Origin: Gallibacterium genomosp. 3
GTDB taxonomy: Bacteria; Pseudomonadota; Gammaproteobacteria; Enterobacterales; Pasteurellaceae
Reading direction: 5' to 3'
DNA: 64,000 nt
NCBI RefSeq assembly: GCF_001678475.1
Contig: NZ_JTJR01000019.1
Span: 1 to 64,000 of the forward strand
Part shown: piece by piece, positions 17,793-27,937 of the stretch
Position numbering within the stretch: the first letter of the stretch is position 1
How the letters are laid out: every line of letters begins with the position of its first letter
Notes under the pieces: model-generated
Told to the model about the DNA's origin: nothing
What the model saw: only the letters and a program-made list of their open reading frames with translations
Databases searched by the model: none
Program-made: the position numbers and the translations under genes

Positions 17793-20399
17793 CTAAACTT
17801 GGGTTTGGAAAATGACTTCTCCTGCTTTTTTCACATAGCTATTGATTTGATCAAAATTCATATAACGATAAGTATCATCTTTATCCTTTTGTAAATCAGC
17901 AGCATAACTTAAATATTCTTCTGGTGTTGGTAACTTACCTAATAATGCTGCAACAGCCGCTAATTCAGCAGAAGCTAAGTACACATTCGCGCCTTGACCT
18001 AAACGGTTAGGGAAGTTACGTGTAGAAGTCGAAACAACGGTTGATTTAGGCGCCACGCGTGCTTGGTTACCCATACAGAGAGAACATCCTGGCATTTCTG
18101 TTCTTGCACCACTCTTACCGAAGATACTGTAATAACCTTCTTCAGTTAATAACGCTGCATCCATCTTAGTTGGTGGTGCGATCCATAACCGGGTTGGAAT
18201 AACGTCTGCAAATTTACTGAGTAATTTACCTGCAGCACGGAAATGACCAATATTTGTCATACATGAACCGATAAACACTTCATCAATCTTATCACCTTGT
18301 ACTTCTGATAATTTACGAGCATCATCAGGATCATTCGGCGCACAAAGAATTGGCTCTTTAATTTCATCCATATTAATTTCAATCACTGCTGCATATTCAG
18401 CATCTGGATCAGCTTCTAATAATTGTGGATCTGCTAACCAAGCTTCCATATTTTTAATACGGCGTTCTAACGTACGAGCATCGCCATATCCCTCTGCAAT
18501 CATCCATTTTAATAGTGTGATATTTGAATTGAGGTATTCAATAATTGGTTCTTTATTCAATTTAATTGTACAAGCTGCTGCTGAACGCTCTGCTGATGCA
18601 TCAGATAATTCAAATGCTTGTTCAATTTTCAGATTTTCTAGCCCTTCAATTTCAAGGATACGACCTGAGAAGATATTTTTCTTACCTTTCTTCTCAACAG
18701 TTAATAAGCCTTGTTGAATCGCATAATAAGGAATAGCGTGCACTAAATCACGTAACGTAATACCTGGCTGCATTGTTCCAGTAAAACGTACCAATACAGA
18801 TTCAGGCATATCTAATGGCATTACACCAGTCGCAGCAGCAAACGCAACTAAGCCAGACCCTGCTGGGAAAGAGATACCAATTGGGAAACGAGTATGTGAG
18901 TCACCACCAGTTCCAACAGTATCTGGTAATAACATACGGTTTAACCAAGAATGGATAATACCATCACCTGGACGTAATGAAACCCCACCACGATTCATAA
19001 TAAAGTCAGGCAACGTATGGTGTGTAGTCACATCAACTGGTTTTGGATATGCGGCTGTATGACAGAAAGATTGCATCACTAAATCGGCAGAGAAACCTAA
19101 ACAAGCCAAATCTTTTAATTCATCACGTGTCATTGGGCCAGTAGTATCTTGTGAACCAACTGATGTCATACGCGGTTCGCAATATTGTCCTGGACGAATA
19201 CCCTCAACACCACAAGCGCGACCGACAAGTTTTTGTGCTAAAGTAAAGCCTTTATTACTTGCTGCGACAGCTTGTGGTTTCACAAATACATCACTTTCAC
19301 CTAAGCCCAATGCTTGTCTTGCTTTATGAGTTAAGCCACGACCGATAATTAATGGAATACGACCACCTGCACGCACTTCATCCAATAATACTTTAGTTTT
19401 TAAGCTAAAGGTTGCTAACACTTCATCACTATCATGACGACAAATTTTTCCTTCATATGGATAAATATCAATTACATCACCCATATTTAATGCTGTTACA
19501 TCAACCTCAATTGGTAATGCACCAGCATCTTCTAATGTGTTAAAGAAAATTGGAGCAATTTTGCCACCTAATACCACGCCACCAGCACGTTTATTTGGAA
19601 TAAATGGAATATCATCTCCCATATGCCATAACACGGAGTTTGTGGCTGATTTACGTGATGAACCTGTTCCTACCACATCCCCAACATAAGCAAGAGGGAA
19701 ACCCTTTTCTTTAAGTTGATTAATTTGACTAATTGGCCCAACTTCCCCTTCTTTGTCTGGTGTAATACCATCACGACTATTTTTTAGCATTGCTTTTGCA
19801 TGTAAAGGAATATCTGGACGTGACCAAGCATCTTGTGCTGGAGAAAGATCATCTGTATTTGTTTCGCCTGTCACTTTAAATACGGTGACAGTAATTTTAT
19901 CTGCTAATTTTGGACGAGATAAAAACCATTCAGCTTCTGCCCAAGATTGTAGGACTTGTTTAGCAAATTGATTGCCTGCATTTGCTCTTTCCGCTACATC
20001 ATGGAAGCTATCAAACATTAATAATGTATGAGATAACGCTTTAACTGCTAAAGGTGCAAGTTTTTCATTATCAAGTGCTTTCACTAATGGTTCAATATTA
20101 TAACCACCTTGCATTGTTCCTAATAATTCAACTGCACGTTCTTGACTAATTAATGGTGAACTTACATCACCTGCCACTAAAGCAGATAAGAACGAAGCCT
20201 TAACGTAAGCTGCTTCATCCACCCCTGCTGGAATACGAGTTTCAAACAAGGTTAAGAGGTATTTTGGATCTTCTTGTGCTGGAGCTTTGAGGAGTTCAAT
20301 GAGTTGTGCAGTTTGTTCTGCATCAAGTGGTAGTGGGAATACGCCTTCTGCTTGTCTTTGTTCAACGTGTTTTTGATAATCACCTAAGAAATTAGCCAT
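17793..20399 (-). CDS. acnB: Aconitate hydratase B
   Basis: AcnB isomerises citrate to isocitrate in the TCA cycle and, without its cluster, binds mRNA. The 868-residue protein has the B-type order: HEAT-like N-terminal domain (1-160), swivelling domain, then catalytic domains. The [4Fe-4S] ligands are in [16 protein letters not shown] and in the CSLCMGNQ pair. Also visible are [13 protein letters not shown] and [11 protein letters not shown]. Length equals the E. coli enzyme (865). It is monocistronic, with an ArcA-like repeat upstream and a terminator behind. Confidence 0.97.
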   Translation of the reverse strand: MANFLGDYQKHVEQRQAEGVFPLPLDAEQTAQLIELLKAPAQEDPKYLLTLFETRIPAGVDEAAYVKASFLSALVAGDVSSPLISQERAVELLGTMQGGYNIEPLVKALDNEKLAPLAVKALSHTLLMFDSFHDVAERANAGNQFAKQVLQSWAEAEWFLSRPKLADKITVTVFKVTGETNTDDLSPAQDAWSRPDIPLHAKAMLKNSRDGITPDKEGEVGPISQINQLKEKGFPLAYVGDVVGTGSSRKSATNSVLWHMGDDIPFIPNKRAGGVVLGGKIAPIFFNTLEDAGALPIEVDVTALNMGDVIDIYPYEGKICRHDSDEVLATFSLKTKVLLDEVRAGGRIPLIIGRGLTHKARQALGLGESDVFVKPQAVAASNKGFTLAQKLVGRACGVEGIRPGQYCEPRMTSVGSQDTTGPMTRDELKDLACLGFSADLVMQSFCHTAAYPKPVDVTTHHTLPDFIMNRGGVSLRPGDGIIHSWLNRMLLPDTVGTGGDSHTRFPIGISFPAGSGLVAFAAATGVMPLDMPESVLVRFTGTMQPGITLRDLVHAIPYYAIQQGLLTVEKKGKKNIFSGRILEIEGLENLKIEQAFELSDASAERSAAACTIKLNKEPIIEYLNSNITLLKWMIAEGYGDARTLERRIKNMEAWLADPQLLEADPDAEYAAVIEINMDEIKEPILCAPNDPDDARKLSEVQGDKIDEVFIGSCMTNIGHFRAAGKLLSKFADVIPTRLWIAPPTKMDAALLTEEGYYSIFGKSGARTEMPGCSLCMGNQARVAPKSTVVSTSTRNFPNRLGQGANVYLASAELAAVAALLGKLPTPEEYLSYAADLQKDKDDTYRYMNFDQINSYVKKAGEVIFQTQV

Positions 20400-20468
20400 A
20401 TTAAATCCTTAAATTATTAGTATGTAGCTAGAGTATGAAGTCAATTTGCATCAGTAATAATGCTTAAT

Positions 20469-20484
20469 GTTAACCATTTGTTAA
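20469..20484. promoter_or_regulatory. ArcA-like direct repeat upstream of acnB
   Basis: Two exact GTTAA units (20469-20473, 20480-20484) are spaced 11 bp start to start, the arrangement bound by phosphorylated ArcA. The site lies about 70-85 bp upstream of the acnB start. ArcA repression of TCA genes under low oxygen is established in enterics and known in Haemophilus; its use here is inferred. Confidence 0.45.
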
Positions 20485-20619
20485 TATAGATCTATGGGCT
20501 GGGAATGTCAAAGGGAGGCAAATAGAGATTGTTGGATATTTGATCTACTTCTAAAATTTTACTTTTCTCTTTATTCTGTATTCCTTATTTATTATCTTTC
20601 ACTAAAAATAAGACTTGCT

Positions 20620-20629
20620 CCCCCCCCCC
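20620..20629 (+). repeat. Poly-C tract (C10) upstream of the surface lipoprotein gene
   Basis: Ten consecutive cytosines lie 63-73 nt upstream of the lipoprotein start codon, in otherwise A/T-rich DNA. TTGCTC (20615-20620) directly before and TTATCT (20638-20643) 17 bp later could be weak -35 and -10 elements, which would put the tract inside the spacer. Runs of this length are prone to slippage in Pasteurellaceae and Neisseria. Confidence 0.7.
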
Positions 20630-20645
20630 TAAATAAATTATCTTA

Positions 20646-20664
20646 GATAATAATAACCATTATT
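20646..20664 (+). promoter_or_regulatory. Fur-box-like operator
   Basis: GATAATAATAACCATTATT matches the 19-bp Fur consensus GATAATGATAATCATTATC at 16 positions by my count. It lies 29-47 nt upstream of the lipoprotein ATG, where a bound repressor would block transcription. This suggests induction under iron limitation. Confidence 0.6.
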
Positions 20665-20692
20665 TATCAACAACTTTATAAGGAAAATAAAA

Positions 20693-21478
20693 ATGATTAA
20701 TAAGTTATCATTATTAACCCTCTTATTGGCCTCTGTTGGTTTAACTGCATGTAGTTCTTCTGGAAGCTCAGAAAATAATAACACATCAAATACAACTAAC
20801 TCACAAGTGCAACAACATCCTAGCACTTTATCTCTAGCTACACATTTCGATGAACAATATTTAGAAAACAGAGAACAAGTTTCCCCTACCAATGATACTG
20901 AAATAGACAAAATAGATGATGAACTTGATAAAATTTTAGTGCTTAATGGTTCAGGCTATAAACAATCCAATTTTACAACAAATGAAGCCAGCTATAACGT
21001 TTATGCAGTAAATTTAAATGATTCTGCTTATAGTGTAATGGTTAGTAATAATAGAGAAAAAGATTTTGCTCGTTTAGATACTGCTGTCAACTCAACCAAA
21101 GGAGAGGTTTTAAATACACTATCAGGTAAAGCTACTTATACAGGTACCGCCCTTTTAGTAGATCAAAATCACGATATTACTACTAATGGTACTGTGAAAT
21201 TAGAAGCTGATTTCACAAATAAAAATATTAGTGGTGAAATCCATAGTAATACTCAGAATATTATGTTGAATAATACAGAAATAGCAACTGCAACCCAAGT
21301 TGAAGATTCATCTGATACTTTCATTTCTTTTAGTGGTAATGCCACAACAAATACCGGTTTTGTTGGAGATTATACAGGATCATTTGCAGGTAAAAATGCT
21401 AATGAAGTCGTGGGTATTGCAACTCTAGAAAAAGGAGATGAAAAATTAGGTGTCGCTTTTGGAGGAACAAAACAATAA
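20693..21478 (+). CDS. TbpB-like beta-barrel surface lipoprotein
   Basis: The 261-residue protein has a lipoprotein signal peptide with lipobox LTAC (Cys about residue 20), then a Ser/Asn/Thr-rich flexible anchor. The rest is mainly beta-strand. Its C-terminal half (about 140-261) carries GKATYTGTALL, ISGEIHSN and GDYTGSFAGKNANEVVGIATLEKG...GVAFGGTK. This is the pattern of the 8-stranded barrel of TbpB, factor H-binding protein and other Slam-exported lipoproteins. It is shorter than TbpB (about 600 residues), and no TonB receptor or Slam gene lies beside it. A Fur-box-like site and C10 tract upstream suggest iron-controlled, phase-variable expression. The ligand (haem, transferrin, host factor) cannot be told. 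Confidence 0.8.
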   Translation: MINKLSLLTLLLASVGLTACSSSGSSENNNTSNTTNSQVQQHPSTLSLATHFDEQYLENREQVSPTNDTEIDKIDDELDKILVLNGSGYKQSNFTTNEASYNVYAVNLNDSAYSVMVSNNREKDFARLDTAVNSTKGEVLNTLSGKATYTGTALLVDQNHDITTNGTVKLEADFTNKNISGEIHSNTQNIMLNNTEIATATQVEDSSDTFISFSGNATTNTGFVGDYTGSFAGKNANEVVGIATLEKGDEKLGVAFGGTKQ

Positions 21479-21519
21479 TCTATCACTTATAAATAACTGC
21501 CTATTGCTATAAAAATTAA

Positions 21520-21553
21520 CCCTTTTTACTCAAAATTGATTGGGTAAAAAGGG
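21520..21553. terminator. Bidirectional terminator, lipoprotein gene / DUF805 gene
   Basis: CCCTTTTTAC (21520-21529) pairs with GTAAAAAGGG (21544-21553). On the minus strand it is followed by TTAATTTTTAT, so it best serves the thr-DUF805 transcript; on the plus strand the following run is weaker. Confidence 0.7.
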
Positions 21554-21591
21554 AAATAATTTATCAATTAATTAGTTACCACTAAACTGAG

Positions 21592-21996
21592 TTATACCAC
21601 TAACTTTGTTGTTTGATCGGGTGTATTTAGATTATTTTGTTTTGGATCTTCACCAAAACGATTCGCGCCTATATTTCCTTTAGATACAAAGAAGTATAAT
21701 AACACCAGCCAACCAATAATTGGGATCAAATATAATAACTGCCACCAACCAGAACGATTTATATCATGTAAGCGACGTGTCGTTACTGCTAAATTGGGCA
21801 ATATAACAAATAAACTATAAATACTGCTTAATAAGCCGGTATCACTTTGCCAATTATAAGTGCCGATTAAAGCATCAACAACTCCCAGGATAAATGAGAA
21901 TAGAATATTAAATAGAACAAACATCCAAAATTCTTTTCGCCTAGCACGTCCTTGAAATACGGCATATTTTTTAATTGTCAAAAGATACCAATTCAT
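21592..21996 (-). CDS. DUF805 family small membrane protein
   Basis: A 134-residue inner-membrane protein with about four hydrophobic segments, matching the DUF805 family (YhaH/YhaI-like). It shows the family start YAVFQGRARRKEFWMFVLFN and VTTRRLHDINRSGWW before the last two helices. Function is unknown. It begins 19 nt after the thrC stop on the same strand, so it may be read through from the thr operon, and it ends at a terminator. Confidence 0.85.
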   Translation of the reverse strand: MNWYLLTIKKYAVFQGRARRKEFWMFVLFNILFSFILGVVDALIGTYNWQSDTGLLSSIYSLFVILPNLAVTTRRLHDINRSGWWQLLYLIPIIGWLVLLYFFVSKGNIGANRFGEDPKQNNLNTPDQTTKLVV

Positions 21997-22015
21997 ACTT
22001 AATCCTCTATTATGA

Positions 22016-23296
22016 TTATTTTACTGCCAATAAGAATTTTCTTAATTCAGCAAAATCAGCTGGCATTGTAATTGATAATAATGGTAAGGCATTATGTTTA
22101 GCTAACGCTTCTGGTAATGGCACTTCAATACCTAAAATACGTTCTACACTCTCTTTAAATTTGGCTGGATGTGCAGTGCAAAGGAATAAACCTGTTTCAC
22201 CCTCAACCAAATCATTTTTCAGTACACGATAAGCAACCGCACCATGTGGTTCACAAACATAACCTTTAGCATTCATCGCTTTTAAGGTTTCTTCTGTTTC
22301 TGCATCAGTCACACTATCAGAATGTAACTCTGCTAAAGACCATTCTTGACGACGGAATAATTCCTCAACACGAGGCCAGTTATTTGGACGGCTCACATCC
22401 ATTGCATTTGATAATGTTGCAACGGTTGCATGAGGATCCCATTGATGAGAACGTAAATAACGAGGCACTGTATCATTTGCATTGGTTGAAGCAATAAAAC
22501 GTTTAATTGGTAAACCAATCGCTTTCGCAATTAATCCTGCCGTTAGATTTCCAAAATTACCACTTGGTACCGATACAACCAAATTGTTTCTTTTCTCAAC
22601 TGGAAGCTGTGCTGCCGCTTCAAAATAATAACAAATTTGCGCTAATAAACGGCTGATATTAATAGAATTTGCAGAATTTAAACCAATAGCTTCTCGCAAT
22701 TCTTGATCATCAAAAGCTTGTTTTACCAAAGCTTGGCACGCATCGAAATCCCCTTCAATAGCAATGGTACGAATATTGCCCCCTAATGTGCAAAAGAGTT
22801 TTTCTTGCAATACACTAATCTTACCTTTTGGATAAAGAATCACAACGTCAATATTTTCTAAGCCATAAAAAGCATGAGCTACGGCTGCTCCAGTATCACC
22901 TGACGTTGCCGTTAAAATGGTAATTTTGCCATCTTTACGCACAGCCGCTAACGCTTGTGCCATAAAACGCCCACCAAAGTCTTTAAAAGCGAGCGTTGGA
23001 CCGTGAAAAAGCTCTAATGCATAAACATTCTCTTCTACTTTCGTAATTGGCGCTGGAAAGGTAAACGCATTTTCAACCAATTTTGCTAACTGCTCAGCAG
23101 GAATTTCATCACCAATAATCGCTGATAAAATGCGTTGGCTACGTTCAACTAAAGGTAGCGCGAGTAATTCATCGACATTTTCAAAATAAGGCAATTTTTC
23201 TGGAAAGAATAAACCTTGATCTTTGCCTAAACCTTGACGAACAGCTTGAGCAAAATTGACTTGCTCTTCAGGATGTTTAATGTTGTATAAATTCAT
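22016..23296 (-). CDS. thrC: Threonine synthase
   Basis: ThrC is the PLP enzyme making threonine from O-phosphohomoserine. The 426 residues contain the PLP-lysine region LELFHGPTLAFKDFGGRF and the phosphate-binding TATSGDTGAAVAHAF, and begin MNLYNIKHPEEQVNFAQAVRQGLG as in the enterobacterial type. Length matches E. coli (428). It follows thrB by 20 nt and is the last biosynthetic gene of thrABC. Confidence 0.97.
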   Translation of the reverse strand: MNLYNIKHPEEQVNFAQAVRQGLGKDQGLFFPEKLPYFENVDELLALPLVERSQRILSAIIGDEIPAEQLAKLVENAFTFPAPITKVEENVYALELFHGPTLAFKDFGGRFMAQALAAVRKDGKITILTATSGDTGAAVAHAFYGLENIDVVILYPKGKISVLQEKLFCTLGGNIRTIAIEGDFDACQALVKQAFDDQELREAIGLNSANSINISRLLAQICYYFEAAAQLPVEKRNNLVVSVPSGNFGNLTAGLIAKAIGLPIKRFIASTNANDTVPRYLRSHQWDPHATVATLSNAMDVSRPNNWPRVEELFRRQEWSLAELHSDSVTDAETEETLKAMNAKGYVCEPHGAVAYRVLKNDLVEGETGLFLCTAHPAKFKESVERILGIEVPLPEALAKHNALPLLSITMPADFAELRKFLLAVK

Positions 23297-23316
23297 TGTA
23301 TTACCTTTCTACTCAA

Positions 23317-24261
23317 TTAACCGAGTTGTCTTGCGCCTTGGTTATCCACTTTACAGATATGCACAAAGCCTTCGTTATTTTGTAAATAATGTTTTTCTAA
23401 ATAGTCTGCAACTTTAGTCGCAATAGTAAGATCAGGAGCAATTGAGAACATTGTTGGTCCAGATCCTGAAATTCCTGTTGCTAACGCACCAAGATCTTGA
23501 GCTGCTTGTTTAACTTCAGCAAAATTTGGTAAAAGTTGCTGACGATACGGTTCTGCAATCACATCTTTCATCATAACCGCAGCCAGATTTTCTTGATGAG
23601 TATGACAAGCATGCACAAAACTACCTAAATAACGCCCATGTGAGATCACATCTTGACGTGTGTAGCTTTTAGGTAAAATTGCTCGTGCTTCTGCTGTTGA
23701 AACCTCAATTCCTGGGTATGCCAATACCCAATACCAATTATCAAAGAATGGCAAACGTTGACAGATCGAACCAAGCGATTGCACCATAAATTGCACCCCG
23801 CCCATATAACAAGGCGCAACATTATCGTAATGGATTGAACCAGAAATACGCCCCTCTAACTCTCCCATCATTTCTAACAATTCCATATCAGAAAAAGGAT
23901 CTTGATGGAACTGATTCAACGCCACTAACGTCGCTACAATCGAACAAGCACTTGAACCTAAACCAGAACCGATTGGCATATTTTTTTCTAATGTTAACCG
24001 TAATGGTTTTACTTGTTGACTGCGCAATTTTAAACGTTCACTAAACAATACATATGCTTGATAAACAATATTCTTTTGTGGCTCTTTAGGTAATTTACGG
24101 ACAAAATAGCCAACACTTTCAAATTCAAATTGTGTTGCACAATCTTCAATTTGAATCACATCACCTAATAATGAACCATCAATTGGTGAAATTGCCGCAC
24201 CTAGTGTATCAAAACCTACACTAATATTCGCACTAGAAGCAGGTGCATAAATTCGTAACAT
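23317..24261 (-). CDS. thrB: Homoserine kinase
   Basis: ThrB phosphorylates homoserine, the step before threonine synthase. The 314-residue GHMP kinase shows the ATP-binding [15 protein letters not shown] (about residues 91-105) and the C-terminal [13 protein letters not shown]. Size agrees with E. coli ThrB (310). It is 15 nt downstream of thrA and 20 nt upstream of thrC in one transcription unit controlled by the thrL attenuator. Confidence 0.97.
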   Translation of the reverse strand: MLRIYAPASSANISVGFDTLGAAISPIDGSLLGDVIQIEDCATQFEFESVGYFVRKLPKEPQKNIVYQAYVLFSERLKLRSQQVKPLRLTLEKNMPIGSGLGSSACSIVATLVALNQFHQDPFSDMELLEMMGELEGRISGSIHYDNVAPCYMGGVQFMVQSLGSICQRLPFFDNWYWVLAYPGIEVSTAEARAILPKSYTRQDVISHGRYLGSFVHACHTHQENLAAVMMKDVIAEPYRQQLLPNFAEVKQAAQDLGALATGISGSGPTMFSIAPDLTIATKVADYLEKHYLQNNEGFVHICKVDNQGARQLG

Positions 24262-24276
24262 AGTTTACCCCTTTAA

Positions 24277-26724
24277 TTAGCGACGTAATGTTCGCAAAAT
24301 ATCCGCAAAAATTCCTGCTGCAGTCACATCGTTTCCTGCACCATAACCACGTAATAATAATGGAATTGGCGAATAATAACGAGTATAAAATGCAAGGGCA
24401 TTTTCACCATTTTTCACTTTATAAAGTGGATCCTCTGCATCTACCGCTTTAATTGCTACTCTGCATTTACCGTGTTTAATTTCACCAACATAACGTAAAA
24501 CTTTACCCTCTGCTTGTGCTGCTTTTACGCGTTTATCAAATTCAGCATCCAACTCTGGTAACATCGCCATAAATTCTGCAGTTGATTTTCCTTTAGCAAA
24601 ATCTTTTGGTAACACGCCTTCCACTTCAATATCGCTTAACTCAAGCTCTAAACCTGCTTCACGTGCCAAAATTAACAATTTACGCGCAACATCTTGTCCT
24701 GATAAATCATCACGTGGATCTGGTTCTGTAAATCCTTTCTCTTTTGCCAAGCGAGTCACTTCAGATAGAGGCTTACCTTGTTCTAACTCCCCAAAAATAA
24801 ATGACAATGAACCAGATAAAATACCATCGAATACTTCTACTTCATCACCGGCTGCTAACAAATTTTGTAAGTTTTCAATAACAGGTAATCCCGCACCTAC
24901 ATTAGTATCGTAAAGGAATAAACGTTGATTCACTAACGCCGCAGCACGTAATTGATGATAGTATTCCAAGCTTGAAGTATTTGCTTTTTTATTCGGAGTA
25001 ACTACATGGAAACCTGCATTTAAGAAATGTAAGTAACTATCGGCAATATCTTGATTAGATGTACAATCCACTAAAATTGGATTTAATACGTGCTGATCTT
25101 GTACCGCATCAATCACACGGCGAATAGAAAAGCTTTCTGTCGCATTAGCTAAATCTTCACGCCAATTACTTAAATCTAATCCATCAACATTAAGCAATAC
25201 TTTTTTTGAGTTCGCTATACCACAAACACGAATGGCAATATTTTTCTCTGCTAGAAATTGTTGTTGGTGTGCAATTTGATCGAGTAATTCACCACCAACA
25301 CCACCAGCACCGATCAAAAATACACGTAATGATTGTTGACTATTAAATAATGCGCGATGTGTTGCTTTAACCCCTTCAATTGCTTTATTTAATGGCACTA
25401 CGGTAGAAATAGAACGTTCCGAAGAACCTTGTGCAATCGCCACAATATTAACATTCGCTTGTGCTAATGCAGTAAAGAATTTCGCTGCAATTCCACGGCT
25501 CTTACGCATACCATCACCAACTACAGAGATGATCGCTAGATTATCTAAAATCTCGATTTCATCTAATGCGCCTGACGCTAACTCAGTAGCAAACGCACGT
25601 TTTAATGCACTTTTTGCTTTATTTACTGATTTTTGTGGTACACAGAAACTAATACTATATTCTGAAGAGGCTTGAGTAATTAAAATCACAGAAATACCCG
25701 CTTTTGACATAGTATCAAATACGCGTGCAGCCATGCCAACCATCCCTTGCATACCAGGACCAGATACATTGAACATCGCAACATCATTTAAATTAGTAAT
25801 TCCTTTTACTTGTAGCGTTTCAGAACGTACATTGCCATCAATTAATGTACCTGGTGCAGATGGATTACCTGTATTTTTAATTAAGCAAGGAATATTAAAT
25901 TGTGCAATTGGTGCAATGGTACGAGGGTGAATTACTTTTGCCCCAAAATAAGAAAGCTCCATCGCCTCTTGATAAGACATAGTTTCTAATAAACGCGCAT
26001 CTGGTACTAAACGTGGATCACAAGTATAAACACCATCAACGTCAGTCCAAATTTCACAACAATCAGCACGTAAACAAGCTGCTAAAACTGCCGCTGAATA
26101 ATCAGAACCATTACGTCCTAATACCATCAACTCGCCTTTGTCATTCCCTGCGGTAAAACCAGCCATTAATACAACACTCTGTTTTGGAATTGCTGGCGCA
26201 TTAATACGTTTGGTAGATTCCTCAATATCTACCGAAGATTCCAAATATTCACCTTGTGCTAATAACTGTTTAACTGGATCAATCACATGAACCTGATAGC
26301 CTTGTGCTTCAAACCATCCAGCCATAATCGCGATAGAGAGTTTTTCACCACGTGAGATAATTGAAGCATTAATATTGTCTGGGCAAGGCGTTTGTGGAGA
26401 GAAGAGGGATAAGGTATGTTCGATTTGAGAGAATTCTTGTTGAACGACATTTCTTAATTTTTCATCATCAAATTTTGCATTTTGCTGCTTTAGTCCAACT
26501 AAGATAGTTTCAAATATTTGTTTCGCTTCTTGGAAATCTTTCTGCTTATCTTCACCTTTATTTGTCTTATCTACTAAAGCAACTAAATAATTAGTAATTT
26601 TTGCTGGCGCAGATAAAACCCCTGCTGCTTGATCCTTTTGATGAGCTTGTAAAATTAACTCACCAGCTTGGGAAAATCGTTGTGGGTTTGCTAGTGAAGT
26701 ACCGCCAAATTTTAATACGCGCAT
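24277..26724 (-). CDS. thrA: Bifunctional aspartokinase I / homoserine dehydrogenase I
   Basis: ThrA carries out the first and third steps from aspartate to threonine. The 815 residues consist of an aspartokinase (1-290; [46 protein letters not shown]), two ACT regulatory domains (about 310-460) that give threonine feedback control in E. coli, and homoserine dehydrogenase (465-815; [34 protein letters not shown]). Length is as in E. coli (820). The upstream 170 nt hold the thrL leader peptide and attenuator. Confidence 0.97.
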   Translation of the reverse strand: MRVLKFGGTSLANPQRFSQAGELILQAHQKDQAAGVLSAPAKITNYLVALVDKTNKGEDKQKDFQEAKQIFETILVGLKQQNAKFDDEKLRNVVQQEFSQIEHTLSLFSPQTPCPDNINASIISRGEKLSIAIMAGWFEAQGYQVHVIDPVKQLLAQGEYLESSVDIEESTKRINAPAIPKQSVVLMAGFTAGNDKGELMVLGRNGSDYSAAVLAACLRADCCEIWTDVDGVYTCDPRLVPDARLLETMSYQEAMELSYFGAKVIHPRTIAPIAQFNIPCLIKNTGNPSAPGTLIDGNVRSETLQVKGITNLNDVAMFNVSGPGMQGMVGMAARVFDTMSKAGISVILITQASSEYSISFCVPQKSVNKAKSALKRAFATELASGALDEIEILDNLAIISVVGDGMRKSRGIAAKFFTALAQANVNIVAIAQGSSERSISTVVPLNKAIEGVKATHRALFNSQQSLRVFLIGAGGVGGELLDQIAHQQQFLAEKNIAIRVCGIANSKKVLLNVDGLDLSNWREDLANATESFSIRRVIDAVQDQHVLNPILVDCTSNQDIADSYLHFLNAGFHVVTPNKKANTSSLEYYHQLRAAALVNQRLFLYDTNVGAGLPVIENLQNLLAAGDEVEVFDGILSGSLSFIFGELEQGKPLSEVTRLAKEKGFTEPDPRDDLSGQDVARKLLILAREAGLELELSDIEVEGVLPKDFAKGKSTAEFMAMLPELDAEFDKRVKAAQAEGKVLRYVGEIKHGKCRVAIKAVDAEDPLYKVKNGENALAFYTRYYSPIPLLLRGYGAGNDVTAAGIFADILRTLRR

Positions 26725-26773
26725 GATGTTGTCCTCTATATTGTTGTATTTTAAAAACTTGAAACCTAATCAT

Positions 26774-26805
26774 AAAAAAACCCGCACTTTGTAGGGTGCG
26801 GGTTT
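26774..26805 (-). terminator. thr operon attenuator
   Basis: On the minus strand AAACCCGCAC (26805-26796) pairs with GTGCGGGTTT (26787-26778) around an 8-nt loop, followed by seven U. It lies between thrL and thrA. The upstream segments containing CGCATTATG and GCGGGTTAGC around the end of thrL can compete for pairing. This is the classic attenuation layout: stalling at Thr/Ile codons would free thrABC. Confidence 0.9.
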
Positions 26806-26827
26806 CTTAAACACTATTTTCTGTGTG

Positions 26828-26893
26828 CTAACCCGCCCCACTAATAATAATGGTCATCATAATGCGGGTCATCGTAATGTTCATTGTTGTCAT
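26828..26893 (-). CDS. thrL: thr operon leader peptide
   Basis: The 21-codon minus-strand ORF encodes MTTMNITMTR followed by IMMTIIISGAG. It has five Thr and five Ile codons among 21 and ends GAG, like E. coli ThrL (ending GNGAG). A ribosome site is weak. It lies 22 nt before the attenuator hairpin and about 100 nt before thrA. Translation speed through the Thr and Ile codons would set termination, so charged tRNA-Thr and tRNA-Ile both act as signals. It is too short for normal gene callers. Confidence 0.88.
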   Translation of the reverse strand: MTTMNITMTRIMMTIIISGAG

Positions 26894-27038
26894 GATTTAC
26901 TACACAGAAAGGGAATTTGTTAATACTCGATGGCTCTAATAAGTACCTAAATTCACACAGCTTGTCAAATAAATTTATTACTATTAGTTAATTTTTTCTA
27001 TAATAAGGCGATTTTTGCTTTTTATAGAGAATAATAAG

Positions 27039-27719
27039 ATGAGTATTGCACAAAACTTAGACAAAATAGTAAAACAAATTCAACAATATCAAACTGACAA
27101 AACTGTTTCCCTATTAGCAGTAAGCAAAACAAAACCATTTAGCGATATTTTAGAAGCTTATCAAGTAGGTCAACGTCAATTTGGTGAAAACTATGTTCAG
27201 GAAGGGGTGGATAAAATTCAGCAAGCACAACAACAAAATCTAACAGATATTACTTGGCATCTCATTGGCCCTCTACAATCTAATAAGACTCGCATTGTTG
27301 CTGAACATTTCGATTGGGTACAAACCATTGATCGTTATAAAATCGCAGAACGTTTAAATCAGCAACGTCCTGCTCATCTTCCACCATTGCAAGTATTAAT
27401 TCAAATTAATATTAGTGATGAAAGTTCCAAATCAGGTATTCATCCGCAACAACTTATGGCGTTAGCAGATCAGATCGTTCAATTACCGCGCCTACAACTA
27501 CGTGGCTTAATGACAATTCCTGCACCAACTGAAGATTCACAACAGCAACAAAAGGCATTTAGCCAAATGGCCGAACTATTTCAACAATTACAACAACGTT
27601 ACCCAACATTACCTATTGATACTTTATCGATGGGAATGACTGATGATATGCAAAATGCCATTATCTGTGGCTCAACAATGGTCAGAATTGGTACGGCAAT
27701 TTTTGGTAAGCGTAATTAA
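27039..27719 (+). CDS. yggS: PLP homeostasis protein YggS (PLPBP)
   Basis: YggS binds pyridoxal phosphate and keeps PLP and amino-acid pools balanced; it has no firm catalytic activity. The 226-residue TIM-barrel protein has the PLP lysine in LLAVSKTKP, plus FGENYVQEGVDK, WHLIGPLQSNK and the C-terminal SMGMTDDMQNAIICGSTMVRIGTAIFG. An upstream TTG at 27015 is in frame, but the ATG at 27039 fits the family start. It is a single gene closed by a strong terminator. Confidence 0.95.
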   Translation: MSIAQNLDKIVKQIQQYQTDKTVSLLAVSKTKPFSDILEAYQVGQRQFGENYVQEGVDKIQQAQQQNLTDITWHLIGPLQSNKTRIVAEHFDWVQTIDRYKIAERLNQQRPAHLPPLQVLIQINISDESSKSGIHPQQLMALADQIVQLPRLQLRGLMTIPAPTEDSQQQQKAFSQMAELFQQLQQRYPTLPIDTLSMGMTDDMQNAIICGSTMVRIGTAIFGKRN

Positions 27720-27723
27720 TATA

Positions 27724-27759
27724 AAAAAGTACGAACAATCACTATTGTTCGTACTTTTT
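27724..27759. terminator. Bidirectional terminator yggS / 58-residue ORF
   Basis: A 16-bp perfect stem (27724-27739 with 27744-27759, core GTACGAACAAT) has a 4-nt loop and T or A runs on both sides, so it can end transcripts from either strand. It sits directly after yggS and 1 nt past the stop of the minus-strand small ORF. Confidence 0.9.
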
Positions 27760-27760
27760 C

Positions 27761-27937
27761 TTATTTAACAGCTTGAGATAACTCTTGGACTCTAGTACGC
27801 AGATAATCTTTCTGAATTTCTTCTACTAGCCCACCTTTTTCTATCATCTCAATTCTTTTTTTCAAATTTCGTCTTTGAACTCGGTGAATATGATCCATTT
27901 TTTCTAGGTTAGTATTCATCGCTTTTATTCCCATCAT
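27761..27937 (-). CDS. Small basic protein of 58 residues, unknown
   Basis: An ATG-started minus-strand ORF of 58 codons with a good ribosome site (GGGAGACA before ATGATG). The product starts MMGIKAMNTNLEKMDHIHR and continues as a charged, Arg/Lys/Glu-rich helix (VQRRNLKKRIEMIEK, then GGLVEEIQKDYLRTRVQEL). It is predicted soluble and helical, with no membrane part. The second ATG, or the one at 27917-27919 (MNTNLEK), could be the true start. The stop abuts a strong bidirectional terminator, as expected for a real gene. I do not recognise the family. Confidence 0.6.
   Translation of the reverse strand: MMGIKAMNTNLEKMDHIHRVQRRNLKKRIEMIEKGGLVEEIQKDYLRTRVQELSQAVK

Noticed and set aside
26781-26805. 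CAAAGTGCGGG in the thr attenuator as a DNA uptake sequence
   Set aside because: It has one mismatch to AAGTGCGGT and is fully explained by the attenuator stem; a single near match carries no weight.
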